Assembly (NCBI GenBank): GCA_018818165.1
Contig: JAHISP010000015.1
Span: 1-56,483 of the forward strand
Source of the DNA: Bacteroidota bacterium
GTDB taxonomy: Bacteria > Bacteroidota > Ignavibacteria > Ignavibacteriales > Melioribacteraceae
DNA: 56,483 nucleotides
Reading direction: 5' to 3'
Shown here: piece after piece, positions 17,567-26,941 of the stretch
Numbering within the stretch: position 1 is the stretch's first letter
Layout of the letters: each line of letters begins with the position of its first letter
The notes under the pieces: generated by a model
Seen by the model: the letters and a program-made list of their open reading frames with translations, nothing else
Told to the model about the DNA's origin: nothing
Databases searched by the model: none
Translations under genes and position numbers: made by a program

Positions 17567-17872
17567 TAAAATCCTACGAAGATTTAATGGGCAAGGATAG
17601 AGCCACTAAATGGCTACTCAATTAGAAACTGAGTTGTCAGAACATCTTGGTTATGAAAAGCATTCACCCTCTTGAGATAATACTGGTAATAGTCGTAACG
17701 AAAAACCGATAAAACGATCAAGACAAATGAAGGGAAAATAGAGCTGACAATACCAAGAGATTATAACTCAAGCTTCGAGCCAATAGTGATTCAAATGTAT
17801 GAAAAATCACTTGGTTCAATCGAAGATAAATCATTTCTATGTATGCAAAAGGAGTACAACACGTGATATGCA
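17567..17872 (+). pseudogene. Decayed IS256-family transposase, N-terminal part
   Basis: Conceptual translation across frameshifts gives KSYEDLMGKD, then ELSEHLGYEKHSPS, then NTGNSRN, then IELTIPRDYNSSFEP, then IISMYAKG and TTRDMQ. These are the ordered conserved blocks of IS256-family (Mutator-like) transposases. At least two frameshifts and an in-frame stop (after EKHSPS) break it, and the catalytic DDE region is missing. It also matches the relic at 2953-3018 in inverted orientation. Immediately upstream, 17514-17535 carries a tandem duplication GTGAGGGGTT twice. Confidence 0.75.
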
Positions 17873-18071
17873 AAGTCCCCTTTTTATCTTTTCTATGTTA
17901 AATCTCATTCGACCCAACCCTATTGCTATTTTTTTTAACTTCTCATATATTTTTATAAGATTTGAGAAGGAATTAAAAAAATATTTTTTAAAAATGATAA
18001 TTATTATTGACATGTATCAAAAATATCTTTAACTTTACTATGAGTGTTGTAGAAATACAACAAACAAATCA
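17873..18071. other. AT-rich gene-free stretch
   Basis: This is presumably more of the decayed insertion or its landing site. An open frame at 17799-18032 exists, but its translation is the out-of-frame IS256 relic followed by low-complexity Phe/Ile text, so I do not call it a gene. Confidence 0.4.
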
Positions 18072-18116
18072 GGCTATCAAGGTTGTGCCCTCTACCTTGG
18101 TAGCCTTCCCTTTTTT
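18072..18116 (+). terminator. Strong orphan hairpin with T-tract
   Basis: The arms GGCTATCAAGGT (18072-18083) and ACCTTGGTAGCC (18094-18105) give a 12-bp stem with one G-U pair and a 10-nt loop. TTCCCTTTTTT follows. No recognised gene ends just before it, so it may end the IS256 relic transcript or an unrecognised small RNA. Confidence 0.6.
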
Positions 18117-18297
18117 AAACAGACCAGTTTGTTTTTCAACTTAATAAAATTGTATTTGATTAGAGCTCATACATAAGATTCACACAACCGAACCAGCTTC
18201 AAAGATATTTCCCAAAATATAAAAGTTTTAACGCTGTTTTATTACCAACTCTTTTTTTTTTATCAAACTGAAAACTCCATTTTTAAGAATAGCATAT

Positions 18298-18332
18298 TTG
18301 ACATCTTATTACTTATCATGACATATTCATGA
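18298..18332 (+). promoter_or_regulatory. Possible sigma70-type promoter with overlapping TCATGA sites
   Basis: TTGACA (18298-18303), a 17-base spacer and ACATAT (18321-18326) lie about 75 bases before the HEAT-like gene. Two copies of the palindrome TCATGA (18316-18321 and 18327-18332) flank the -10 hexamer, as an operator might. Confidence 0.35.
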
Positions 18333-18403
18333 CAACTTAATAATCCTATTATCGTCAAAACCATCAAACGAAACAATCAATAAACAAAAAATAGGAGTTT
18401 ATC

Positions 18404-18829
18404 ATGAAAACGGAATTTTATACTAATTTAAAAAAGTACATGATTGCAATAGTTACTTTAATGCTTTTAGCAAATGCTACATTTGCACAAGAAAAATCTT
18501 ACCAACAATTAGAGCAGAAAGATAGAATTGTTAAAAATTTAGAAAATGGAATTAATTCTAAGAATTTGGGACTAAAAAGAAGTGCAATTTATTTAGCGGG
18601 AAAATATGAAGTAGTAGAAGTAGTTCCAGAGTTGATTAAACAATTCAAGGAAAATGCTGAATCTAATATAAGATACCTAATTGCAATAGTTCTATACAAA
18701 ATTAGTGATCAAAATGGTTTAAGGTTTTTAAATAACATTGCTAAATATGAAAATGATCCAAAAGTTAAAAATGTAATTTCAATAATAATACTTGCACAAT
18801 CTGACGATAAAGTGTTAGCAAATAGATAA
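18404..18829 (+). CDS. Exported HEAT-like repeat protein
   Basis: The 141 residues begin with a signal peptide (TM-like segment 'MIAIVTLMLLANATFA', predicted cut after ATFA). The rest is helical, with HEAT-repeat character: 'GLKRSAIYLAGKYEVVEVVPELIKQF' followed by 'NIRYLIAIVLYKISDQNGLRFL', each with the alternating helix pattern of adaptor repeats. No enzyme motif is present, so a binding role in the periplasm is likely. A clear ATAGGAG site precedes the ATG by 7 bases. It is a single-gene unit with its own terminator at 18856-18898 and possible promoter at 18298. Confidence 0.7.
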   Translation: MKTEFYTNLKKYMIAIVTLMLLANATFAQEKSYQQLEQKDRIVKNLENGINSKNLGLKRSAIYLAGKYEVVEVVPELIKQFKENAESNIRYLIAIVLYKISDQNGLRFLNNIAKYENDPKVKNVISIIILAQSDDKVLANR

Positions 18830-18855
18830 TGCATATTATTTATGTTTTCCCCCCG

Positions 18856-18898
18856 GCAGATTGTTTCATAATTGTTTTTGGATGCAATCTGCTTTTTT
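18856..18898 (+). terminator. Intrinsic terminator after the HEAT-like gene
   Basis: The arms GCAGATTG (18856-18863) and CAATCTGC (18885-18892) pair perfectly over 8 bp and are followed directly by TTTTTT. Confidence 0.75.
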
Positions 18899-19013
18899 AT
18901 TTCAATTGTTCAAACAACGTTATAATAAAACATGGAATTTGCTATAAGCCTACTTTTTAGAAATGCTTCTAAAATTTTCCTTATTTTTACAATCCAAATT
19001 AGAAAGATTATAC

Positions 19014-19652
19014 ATGCTAAAAATAAATGAAATATTTTATTCAATTCAAGGTGAAAGCACTTATGCAGGAGAACGTTGCGTATTTGTTAGACTAACTGGT
19101 TGTAACTTGCGTTGTACTTATTGCGATACAGAATATGCGTTTTACGATGGTGAAGATTTGGAAATTGATTCAATAATTGAAAAGATTGAATCGTATAATT
19201 GTAATCTTGTTGAAATAACTGGTGGTGAACCCCTTTTGCAAAGTGACGTTTATCCTCTGATGACAAAACTGTGCGATGATGGTTTTGTTGTTTTGCTCGA
19301 AACAAGCGGTTCACTTTCAATAGAAAATGTTGATAAACGAGTTATTATTATTTTGGATTTCAAAACTCCATCCAGTAAAATGGATAAGAAAAATGATTTT
19401 AGAAATGTTGATTTCTTAAAAACCAAAGACGAGGTTAAGTTTGTACTTGGTTCACGCGAAGATTATGATTGGGCAAAAGGTATAATTGTAAAATACAAAC
19501 TAAATGAAAAAGTCACTATTTTGTTTTCATCCGTGTTTGGAAAAATTGAGCATGTAGAATTAGTAAACTGGATTTTAGAAGATAATTTAAATGTTCGATA
19601 TCAACTACAGATGCATAAATATATTTGGGATCCAAATAAAACTGGAGTTTAA
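19014..19652 (+). CDS. queE: 7-carboxy-7-deazaguanine synthase
   Basis: This radical-SAM enzyme converts 6-carboxytetrahydropterin to CDG on the way to queuosine. The 212-residue length fits QueE. The start at 19014 places the standard 'KINEIFYSIQGESTYAG' at the N-terminus; upstream in-frame codons look noncoding. The [4Fe-4S] cysteines are Cys30, Cys34 and Cys37 in 'GCNLRCTYCDTEYAF' (CxxxCxxC). The SAM-binding 'EITGGEPLLQ' follows, and 'DFKTPSSKM' provides the substrate loop. It lies 53 bases upstream of queD, so the pair acts in consecutive steps. No queC or queF is in the window. Confidence 0.93.
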   Translation: MLKINEIFYSIQGESTYAGERCVFVRLTGCNLRCTYCDTEYAFYDGEDLEIDSIIEKIESYNCNLVEITGGEPLLQSDVYPLMTKLCDDGFVVLLETSGSLSIENVDKRVIIILDFKTPSSKMDKKNDFRNVDFLKTKDEVKFVLGSREDYDWAKGIIVKYKLNEKVTILFSSVFGKIEHVELVNWILEDNLNVRYQLQMHKYIWDPNKTGV

Positions 19653-19705
19653 CCAAAGAAGAACGAAAACCGCAAAGGCGGAATGACGAAAAGGAAATTA
19701 TAAGA

Positions 19706-20122
19706 ATGAAAATTGCAAAAGATTTTAGATGGGAAATGGCGCACAGATTGCAGTGCCACAAAGGCAAATGTTTTAATTTACATGGTCATTCATATAAAAT
19801 GACTGTTGAGTTTGAGGGAAGTGTCGATTCAAATACTGGAATGGTTTTGGATTATTTTGAAGTAAAAGATATTGTTGCGCCTTTGGTTAATGAACTTGAC
19901 CACACAGTAATTATTTGGGAAAAGGATGAAATTTTAATTAAAAAAATATCTGAGCTAAATTCAGCTCATGTAATAGTTCCTTTTGAAAGCACAGCAGAAA
20001 ACCTAGTAGGATATTTTTTAGATAAAATTTCAAACTCAAAACTTCCAAAGGAAATTATAAAAATAAAAGTTCGTGTTTGTGAAACAGAAAACACGTATGC
20101 GGAAGATGAAATGATTTTGTAG
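19706..20122 (+). CDS. queD: 6-carboxy-5,6,7,8-tetrahydropterin synthase
   Basis: This zinc enzyme makes 6-carboxytetrahydropterin from 7,8-dihydroneopterin triphosphate, the substrate of QueE. Zinc ligands are His13 ('MAHRL'), His26 and His28 ('CFNLHGHSY'). The catalytic Cys22 is in the same motif, and 'LDHTVI' and 'CETENTYAE' complete the active site. The 138-residue length fits. The QueD branch rather than mammalian PTPS is supported by the Cys-x3-His-Gly-His motif and the neighbour queE. An AAGGAAATT ribosome site lies 5' of the ATG. Confidence 0.93.
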   Translation: MKIAKDFRWEMAHRLQCHKGKCFNLHGHSYKMTVEFEGSVDSNTGMVLDYFEVKDIVAPLVNELDHTVIIWEKDEILIKKISELNSAHVIVPFESTAENLVGYFLDKISNSKLPKEIIKIKVRVCETENTYAEDEMIL

Positions 20123-20152
20123 AGGTAGCTTATTATGCAATCTCTACAGAAA

Positions 20153-21253
20153 TTATTCTAATGCATCTAAAATTTCCTCTTTTCTTTCTTCCGATAGTTC
20201 GTCAATTGTTCTAAATGATGTAAGAATAACATCCGCTTGTTGAATAAGCTTTTTCTTGTAATATTTTGGAGCATAAATAGATGCGTCAATCATGTAAAAT
20301 CGTCCTGTTTTTTCATCTAAATATGAATAATTGATAAATGGACCGCCACCAGATTTATCGCTAAATTTCCAAAAACCTTGACTCATTAGTGCATAATGCT
20401 CGTTAAAATTTGCTTGCGTTACCATTGGTTTTGACATTCCAAAAGAAATATCAACACAAACGGAATCATCGCTAACCCTAAAATATTTTTTAGTTTCTCT
20501 ATTTCTAATATTTATTAAGCTATCATTATTTAAATATTGTGAGTTTGCATTTTCAATCCAATGAACAAAAATCCATCGTTCAACGGGTGTGTTTCTTCCA
20601 CTTCGTAACCAAACAAAATTGCCCGAAGAGTCGTTTATAGCAAGTTCAATTGCAGGTTGAACATAAATTGACCAACCATATTTGCTTAATAATTCCGCTT
20701 CTATTTTTTTATTTTCAAATCTTGGTTTAAAAAGATTGGAAAATAATCTATGGTTAGAAATATTTCTGAAAGAATAAAGTAATTCTTCGTTCCCTTTTAA
20801 GATATCCTTTTTTAACTCTTCCACAGAATTGGCAACAATAAACATCACAAGTTGATCTTTTGCCCAAAGATTTTTCTTATTGATAAAAAATTCTTCTCCA
20901 CTTTCTACAACTTTAGTAACAGACGAATCCAGAGCTTGTTTAATATATGTTGAAATTTTATCTTGCGAATCAAGCGACCCAATAAAAATTATATTCTTTC
21001 TGTTTTTAAGTTGACTTAACTTTTCGATATTTTCTCTTTTTAGAATAAATAAATTTTCTGGTTGCGGAGTATATATTATCTTTTCAAAAACATGAAGCAT
21101 TTCTGCTTCAACTTCATAATAAAGTGATGAATCGGCAATAACAATAATATCATCTTCGTTGCCTATTGCTGGTTTTTGTGAATTTGTACATGCTGAAAAA
21201 AGGAATATAGTTGAAAGTGTAATTAAGGCTAGTAGTAGTAATTTATTTTTCAT
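20153..21253 (-). CDS. DUF4837 family lipoprotein
   Basis: This 366-residue predicted lipoprotein (signal MKNKLLLLALITLS..., lipobox LFSAC, Cys21) matches the DUF4837 family, which is restricted to Bacteroidetes and relatives. Landmarks are 'DDIIVIADSSLYYEVE', 'NLFILKRENIEKL', 'NLWAKDQLVMFIVAN', and the C-terminal 'ISFGMSKPMVTQANFNEHYALMSQGFW'-region. Function unknown; the envelope is the likely site. It is convergent with queD (30 bases between the stops) and separated by a 193-base gap from the next minus-strand gene. Confidence 0.75.
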   Translation of the reverse strand: MKNKLLLLALITLSTIFLFSACTNSQKPAIGNEDDIIVIADSSLYYEVEAEMLHVFEKIIYTPQPENLFILKRENIEKLSQLKNRKNIIFIGSLDSQDKISTYIKQALDSSVTKVVESGEEFFINKKNLWAKDQLVMFIVANSVEELKKDILKGNEELLYSFRNISNHRLFSNLFKPRFENKKIEAELLSKYGWSIYVQPAIELAINDSSGNFVWLRSGRNTPVERWIFVHWIENANSQYLNNDSLINIRNRETKKYFRVSDDSVCVDISFGMSKPMVTQANFNEHYALMSQGFWKFSDKSGGGPFINYSYLDEKTGRFYMIDASIYAPKYYKKKLIQQADVILTSFRTIDELSEERKEEILDALE

Positions 21254-21446
21254 ATTAATTCTTTTATTTTTGAAATGGCAAAGTTTATACAGAATCTAAA
21301 ATAATAAGTTTCAACTGCTATTTCATGTTGTACTTTTAAGTATACCTTTTATTTTAACAGTATATTTAATTAATAAACATATTAAGTACAACTCTGGCAT
21401 TTTTATTATTAAAAATTTTATTTTTTGAGCAATCTTACATATCTAT

Positions 21447-22118
21447 TTAAACTGGAACGTTGGGTAAAATCAATTGTAAATTTGGCAGAAATAAACCATA
21501 AAGCACCGCCATAGTTAAGCAAACTGAAATTGGAATTGTTAAGTTATCATCCGCCCAACCATATGAAACATTTTCTACTATAGCTGAAACAGCAACTGCG
21601 GCAAAACCAATTAAATATTCTGTTAAACTTCCCTCAATTTTAGGTGTTGCCAGCATTACTAAACTTCCAAAAATAAAAAATGCTACTGTCCCTTCAAGAC
21701 TTTTAAAGAGAAATTTATGTTTTCCAAATTTTCTGCCAATTAAAGCGGCAAAAATATCGCCAAATATTAGTACTGCTATGCCTAGAATAACAAAAACTTT
21801 TGCAAAAAAGATAACAGTAAGTAATGCTGCAATTAATACATAAGTAGCGCCACTAAGTGTAATTTGTTTTGAGTTAATTTCATGCTCTCTAAGCATAAAT
21901 CCAAAAATTGAATAGAGTTTCTTTTTATAGGCGGGAAAAAGATAACGGGCTAAATCCATTATTAATGAAAATAAAGTTAAAGGAATTAGCATGGTAAGTG
22001 CTAATTCCTTTGTAATAAAATAATATACAATTGCTATTGAAAGGGAAAGGAGATGAATACTTTTTCTGAGTAGCTCTGCTTTGTAATCGATAGTTCCTTT
22101 ATCAAGCTTTGTCGTCAT
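21447..22118 (-). CDS. Dolichol/polyprenol-kinase-like (CTP-dependent) membrane protein
   Basis: This is a 223-residue membrane protein with about seven hydrophobic helices. It resembles the SEC59/dolichol kinase and VTE5 phytol kinase family. Characteristic pieces are 'RKSIHLLSLSIAIVY' near the start, 'FGDIFAALIGRKFGKHKF' with the 'SLEGTVAFFIFG' motif after it, and a final 'ENVSYGWADDNLTIP' (the E...DDNLxIP signature). It would phosphorylate a lipid alcohol. Its first 17 bases overlap the end of ftsH, so it is translated from the same transcript. Confidence 0.75.
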   Translation of the reverse strand: MTTKLDKGTIDYKAELLRKSIHLLSLSIAIVYYFITKELALTMLIPLTLFSLIMDLARYLFPAYKKKLYSIFGFMLREHEINSKQITLSGATYVLIAALLTVIFFAKVFVILGIAVLIFGDIFAALIGRKFGKHKFLFKSLEGTVAFFIFGSLVMLATPKIEGSLTEYLIGFAAVAVSAIVENVSYGWADDNLTIPISVCLTMAVLYGLFLPNLQLILPNVPV

Positions 22119-24174
22119 CTTTTTCGTCTAGTTTCACATCAGTTGTTTTTTCTTCTTTTCTATCTTCTTTTTCCTTTATCATGGTTTTTACATGATCTGG
22201 AATTTCTTCTGGTTCATTTTTCTTTAATGGAGGTAAATCTTCACCATTTAAAATTTTGTTTATTTCATCTGCATCCAGAATTTCTCGTTCTAATAATTCT
22301 TTTGAAAGTCTATGTAATACATCCATATTTTCTTTTAGAATATTTTCTGAACGAGTCATTGCTTCCATTACAATTATTTTAACTTCTGCATCTATTTCTT
22401 GTGCTGTTTGCTCGCTAAATTCTTGATGTTTTGTAACTTCTCTGCCAAGGAATAATTCTTCTTGTTTAGCACCATAAGAAATTGGTCCCATTTTTTCGCT
22501 CATTCCCCATTCGCAAACCATTTTTCTAGCAAGACTTGTTGCTTTTTCAATGTCATTTCCAGCGCCTGTAGTAAAATTATTGAAAACAATTTTTTCAGCT
22601 GCTCTTCCACCTAATGCATAAGTAATAACACCTTCTAAATATTCTTTAGAATATGTGTGTTTTTCATCAACAGGCAGATAGGTAGTAACTCCTAAAGCGC
22701 GTCCTCTTGGAATTATTGTAACTTTGTGAACTGGGTCTGCTTGTGGCGTTTTAAGTGCAACTAGAACATGGCCTATTTCATGATAAGCAGTAATATTTTT
22801 CTCTGTTTCAGAAATAATGAGACTTTTTCTTTCCATTCCCATCATTATTTTATCTTTAGCGTCTTCAAAATCAGACATGTCAATTGTAGTTTTATTTTTA
22901 CGTGCAGCAGACAACGCAGCTTCATTAACTAAATTTGCAAGCTCCGCACCTGATAATCCTGGTGTACCTTTAGCAAGAGTTTTTAATTTTACGCTTTCAT
23001 CTAAAGGAGTTTTACGAGTATGAACTTTAAGAATTCCTTCTCTTCCTTTCACATCAGGTCTATCAACCACAACTTGTCTATCAAAACGTCCAGGTCTTAA
23101 TAATGCAGGATCAAGTACGTCAGGTCTATTTGTCGCTGCAATTATAATAACGCCACTGTTTTGTTCAAATCCATCCATTTCAACAAGAAGCGCGTTAAGA
23201 GTTTGTTCTCTTTCATCGTGTCCGCCACCAAGTCCTGCACCACGCTGTCTTCCAACAGCATCAATTTCATCAATAAAAACTATACATGGAGCATTCTTTT
23301 TACCTTGATCAAACAAATCGCGCACTCTGCTAGCGCCTACACCAACAAACATTTCCACAAAGTCAGCACCACTAATTGAAAAGAATGGAACACCGGCTTC
23401 GCCAGCTACTGCGCGTGCCAAAAGAGTTTTACCTGTTCCTGGAGGTCCCAACAATAAAACACCGCGTGGAATTTTTCCACCTAATTTTTGAAATTTGCTA
23501 GGTTCCTTCAAAAATTCAATTACTTCTTCAAGTTCTTGCTTTGCTTCATCGGCACCAGCAACATCATTAAAAGTAACTTTTGTTTGAGTTTCTGAAATTA
23601 ATTTTGCTTTACTTTTTCCAAAGCTGAATATTCCTTTTTGTCCACCAGCACCGCCACCTTGCATTCTACGCATGAATATAACCCAAACTGCAATTATTAA
23701 AATCCAAGGTATTATTCCAAAAAGGAGAGTCATCCATTCGTTAGATTCTTTAATAAAAGTGAATTTAATATTTTTATCTTTCCAGATTTTCACTTGGTCT
23801 TGAATAATTGGTTCAACAAGAGTTGTTCTAAATTTATCAATATTTTGATTATTGATAAATTCCTTATCTTTAAGTGTTCCTTCAAAGATATAATTATTAG
23901 TTTCATCTTTAATTACTTTGGCATTGCTAATTTTATTTGTATTTACTAACACCTCATATTGATCAAAGGTAATTTCCATTCCACTTTTTGTGCCTTCGTT
24001 CATAAACTGCATTACAATAACAGCAGCAATAACAACCACGCCCCAACTTAAAACGGATTTAATAACTTTAGACCAATCAAATTCGCCATCTGGTTTTTTT
24101 GAATCGCGAATTGGATTTTTATTTGGTGCTTTTTTTTCATTTTTATTATCTGACATTTTTAATTTATTTAACAT
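22102..24174 (-). CDS. ftsH: ATP-dependent zinc metalloprotease FtsH
   Basis: This membrane-anchored AAA+ protease degrades membrane and regulatory proteins. In its 690 residues I see TM1 (about 36-57), a periplasmic segment, TM2 (about 147-168), Walker A 'GPPGTGKT' (243-250), Walker B '[10 protein letters not shown]' (297-306), the pore motif 'FVEMFVGVG', the arginine-finger region 'RPGRFDRQ', and zinc motif 'HEIGH' (465-469). The C-terminus is Lys/Glu/Asp-rich. ATG at 24174 has AAGGAG 11 bases upstream and is kept over an ATG six codons later. It lies downstream of hpt in the common tilS-hpt-ftsH order. Confidence 0.97.
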   Translation of the reverse strand: MLNKLKMSDNKNEKKAPNKNPIRDSKKPDGEFDWSKVIKSVLSWGVVVIAAVIVMQFMNEGTKSGMEITFDQYEVLVNTNKISNAKVIKDETNNYIFEGTLKDKEFINNQNIDKFRTTLVEPIIQDQVKIWKDKNIKFTFIKESNEWMTLLFGIIPWILIIAVWVIFMRRMQGGGAGGQKGIFSFGKSKAKLISETQTKVTFNDVAGADEAKQELEEVIEFLKEPSKFQKLGGKIPRGVLLLGPPGTGKTLLARAVAGEAGVPFFSISGADFVEMFVGVGASRVRDLFDQGKKNAPCIVFIDEIDAVGRQRGAGLGGGHDEREQTLNALLVEMDGFEQNSGVIIIAATNRPDVLDPALLRPGRFDRQVVVDRPDVKGREGILKVHTRKTPLDESVKLKTLAKGTPGLSGAELANLVNEAALSAARKNKTTIDMSDFEDAKDKIMMGMERKSLIISETEKNITAYHEIGHVLVALKTPQADPVHKVTIIPRGRALGVTTYLPVDEKHTYSKEYLEGVITYALGGRAAEKIVFNNFTTGAGNDIEKATSLARKMVCEWGMSEKMGPISYGAKQEELFLGREVTKHQEFSEQTAQEIDAEVKIIVMEAMTRSENILKENMDVLHRLSKELLEREILDADEINKILNGEDLPPLKKNEPEEIPDHVKTMIKEKEDRKEEKTTDVKLDEKDDDKA

Positions 24175-24189
24175 CTAAACTAAAACTCC

Positions 24190-24750
24190 TTAATCATTTA
24201 ATTGATAAATAGCCCTTAAGTTTCTGTATTTTTGGGCATAATCTAGTCCATATCCTATTACAAATTGATTTGTAATTTCGAAACCAATATAATCAATTTT
24301 GACATCATATTTCATACTATTGGGTTTTACAAGAAGGGAAGCATACTTTACTGAAGCGGGATTAAACTGCTTTAAAAGTCCATCTATATAATTAATTGAC
24401 AATCCAGAATCAACAATATCTTCAACAACTATAATATGTCGTTCTGAAATATCTGCATTTAATTCTTTAAGCATTTTCACATTTCCTGTTGATATTTTTT
24501 CATCGCCATAGCTCGAAAGCTTCATGAAATCCATTTCGCAGTGAATTGTAATTTGCTTTAATAAATCGGACATAAACATGAACGAACCATTTAAAACTCC
24601 AATAAATATTGGTAGTTTTCCTTCATAATCCAAAGAAATTTGCTCACCTAATTCTTTAACGCGTTCGGCAATTTTTTCTTCCGATATCATTGGAACAAAT
24701 TTTTCATTTCCAATCTGTATATAATCTTTTTGGAAATCTATTTTACCCAT
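24190..24750 (-). CDS. hpt: Hypoxanthine phosphoribosyltransferase
   Basis: This purine-salvage enzyme makes IMP/GMP from hypoxanthine/guanine and PRPP. The PRPP-binding motif is 'IVVEDIVDSG' (107-116), the 'LPIFIGVLNGSFMFMSDL' region holds the first substrate loop, and 'YIGFEITNQFVIGYGLDY' gives the base-binding part. Its 186 residues match the family. Its first 13 bases overlap the end of tilS, and ftsH follows 15 bases later. Confidence 0.93.
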   Translation of the reverse strand: MGKIDFQKDYIQIGNEKFVPMISEEKIAERVKELGEQISLDYEGKLPIFIGVLNGSFMFMSDLLKQITIHCEMDFMKLSSYGDEKISTGNVKMLKELNADISERHIIVVEDIVDSGLSINYIDGLLKQFNPASVKYASLLVKPNSMKYDVKIDYIGFEITNQFVIGYGLDYAQKYRNLRAIYQLND

Positions 24751-26108
24751 AATTTAATTATCCTTTTTGTCTCATTATTTATTTTAACACTTTCATCAAT
24801 TCTGTGATTAACAATCCAAATAATTTTATTTTCGTTAAGCACAACCATCTGATTTTTTTTATCCGCCGAATTTACTTTTGCCTCAGTTAAAAAATCTGAA
24901 ACTTTTTTAGTTCCATTTAATCCAATTGGTTTAAATTTATCGCCAGCTTTCCATTTTCTAATCGATAGTGGAAATATAATTTTATCTCCATTAATATATT
25001 CAACATTTTTTGTATTAGTGAAAGGACTTTCAAGGTTTTCAACAGCTTCGGCAATAAATATTTTCCCTTGTAATTCTACCTTTTTATTTAAATCCAGCTC
25101 AACATTATCAATTTTATTGTCAAAAATATTTTCCATATATATTTTTACAAAATTGCGTTCCCTAATTGCAGAAAGCCTTTCGCTAAGATTAACTCTGCTT
25201 CCAACTTGCAAACTAAAAAGAAATTTTATTTGAGAGATATCTTTATATGTTGGAACAATTTTAAATTTTTCTTCTAATGTGTATCTTACAGCTACATTAA
25301 AAATTTCAGAATTCATTTTTAATAATAATAAATCTGAAATTTCTAAAGCAAGGTCTGTTTTAATAATATATTTTTTAGAAATATCCTCAGCCACTTTGCT
25401 AATTATTTTGTTGCTTTCTTTAGCAATTTGAGAAAATTTAAGAAGATTACTGTCCAAAGCTGGATTTATTTTCTCTTTTAGTTTTGGAATTATTTCGTTC
25501 CTCAAAAAATTTCGTGAAAAATCATTTTTTAAGTTTGATGAATCAACTCTAAATTTAATATTATTTGCATTTACATAATTTAAAATATCTTCCTTGCTTG
25601 TAGATAATAAAGGTCTAATTATATTTTCACGTTTAATAGGAATTCCACTTGCGCCAGATAAACCAGTTCCTCTAAATAAGTTGAGCAGTAGTGTTTCTGT
25701 ATTATCATTTAAATTATGAGCGGTAACAATTTTTGTAGCTCCAATTTTTGTCGCATATTCCTGCAGCTTAAAATATCGTAAATTACGAGCAGCTGCTTCA
25801 ATTGATTCTTTGTTTTTTTTTGAGAAATCTATTACATCTACTTTTTCTGCTTTAAATTGTACCCCTAATTGTTCACAAAATGTTTTACAAAATAGTTCAT
25901 CCTCATCTGCTTCATCAATTCTAAGTGAGTGATTTATATGCATTGCAAAAATTTCAATTCCATATTTGGATTTATATTTATTAAAAAAGTGGAGGGCAGA
26001 AACGGAATCGGCTCCACCACTAAATGCAATTAAAAGTCTGTCGCTTTTTTTTACGAGATCATGGTCGCTAATGAAACGAATAATATTTTGTTCAACAATT
26101 CCTTTCAC
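24738..26108 (-). CDS. tilS: tRNA(Ile)-lysidine synthetase
   Basis: This enzyme adds lysine to C34 of tRNA-Ile(CAU) so that it reads AUA. The PP-loop 'SGGADS' (residues 30-35) binds ATP. 'AMHINHSLR' and 'TAHNLNDNTETLLLNLFRGTGLSG' are core motifs, and the C-terminal domain has 'RKWKAGDKFKPIGLNGTKKVSDFLTE'-type residues. The start is GTG at 26108 with an AAAGGG site upstream. It leads the hpt-ftsH chain, 67 bases after greA. Confidence 0.94.
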   Translation of the reverse strand: MKGIVEQNIIRFISDHDLVKKSDRLLIAFSGGADSVSALHFFNKYKSKYGIEIFAMHINHSLRIDEADEDELFCKTFCEQLGVQFKAEKVDVIDFSKKNKESIEAAARNLRYFKLQEYATKIGATKIVTAHNLNDNTETLLLNLFRGTGLSGASGIPIKRENIIRPLLSTSKEDILNYVNANNIKFRVDSSNLKNDFSRNFLRNEIIPKLKEKINPALDSNLLKFSQIAKESNKIISKVAEDISKKYIIKTDLALEISDLLLLKMNSEIFNVAVRYTLEEKFKIVPTYKDISQIKFLFSLQVGSRVNLSERLSAIRERNFVKIYMENIFDNKIDNVELDLNKKVELQGKIFIAEAVENLESPFTNTKNVEYINGDKIIFPLSIRKWKAGDKFKPIGLNGTKKVSDFLTEAKVNSADKKNQMVVLNENKIIWIVNHRIDESVKINNETKRIIKLWVK

Positions 26109-26175
26109 TTTTCCCTTTATAGAAATGAAAATATATTTTGATAAAACAGATAATGCTAGTAATTATAAGATTCCA

Positions 26176-26646
26176 CTAATCTATTGCAAGAATTTCAAAT
26201 TTAATTATACCAGCAGGAACTTGAGCTTCAACCAATTCGCCTAATTTTTTGCCCATTAGTGCTTTTCCAACGGGGGAAGTTAAAGCAATTTTTCCTTGTT
26301 GTAAATCGGCTTCTTCAGGAGAAACTAGTAAGTAATCATAGATTTTTGAGTTATTTAAATTCTTTACTTTTACATTAGAAAGTATATGAACTTCATCTTC
26401 AGGAAAAGTTGATCCATCAATAATTTGTGCTCTTGAAAGCAGGCTTTCCATTTTGCTAATTTTTAATTCCAACAAACCTTGAGCATCTTTTGCTGCATCA
26501 TATTCGGCATTTTCCGAAAGATCACCATAAGACCTAGCTTCTGCTATTGTATTAGCCATCTGTTTTCTGCCATTAGTCTTAAGTTCTTTAACTTCACCTT
26601 CTATTTCGCGAAGTCTTTCTGCTGTTAAATAAACAAAATTTGCCAC
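26176..26646 (-). CDS. greA: Transcription elongation factor GreA
   Basis: This factor rescues backtracked RNA polymerase by stimulating transcript cleavage. The 156 residues have the N-terminal coiled coil, with 'ARSYGDLSENAEYDAAK' at the tip holding the acidic Asp-Glu residues that reach the active site. The FKBP-like C-terminal domain follows, with 'SPVGKALMGKKLGE'. The start codon is GTG (26646), with GGAG eight bases upstream. It may be the first gene of the greA-tilS-hpt-ftsH-lipid-kinase unit. Confidence 0.95.
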   Translation of the reverse strand: MANFVYLTAERLREIEGEVKELKTNGRKQMANTIAEARSYGDLSENAEYDAAKDAQGLLELKISKMESLLSRAQIIDGSTFPEDEVHILSNVKVKNLNNSKIYDYLLVSPEEADLQQGKIALTSPVGKALMGKKLGELVEAQVPAGIIKFEILAID

Positions 26647-26852
26647 TTAAAAATCTCCATATTTAAAAAAAATTACCACTGCTTTTGCAGTGGATAAGTA
26701 AAGGTAACAAAATATTGATTTCATTTCAATAAAAAAAGAATGTTTTAGTATTTGATGTAAACAATATCCATTATTCAAACATGCTTTTTAGCACTAAATT
26801 TTTAATTCTTTTTAACCAAAAATATATTATTTAATACCATTTAAATCGAAAA

Positions 26853-26906
26853 AGGCGGAAACTTTAGGTTCCTCCCAGCCAAAGGATTTACCTATTGTTT
26901 CCGCCT
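26853..26906 (-). terminator. Terminator of the large adhesin-like gene
   Basis: The arms AGGCGGAAAC (26853-26862) and GTTTCCGCCT (26897-26906) pair perfectly, and an inner TAGGT/ACCTA pair extends the structure. On the minus strand TTTTTCGATTT follows. It lies 35 bases past the stop at 26942. Confidence 0.75.
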
Positions 26907-26941
26907 AACTGAAGTATTATAGTTTACTTCGAAAAATAAGA

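Noticed and set aside
17799-18032. Open frame of 77 codons
   Set aside because: Its first part is the IS256 relic read in the wrong frame and the rest is low-complexity Phe/Ile/Lys text; no ribosome site.
18060-18120. Hairpin at 18072 as a riboswitch or signal-recognition-particle RNA
   Set aside because: No conserved SRP or riboswitch core is visible; a terminator reading needs fewer assumptions.
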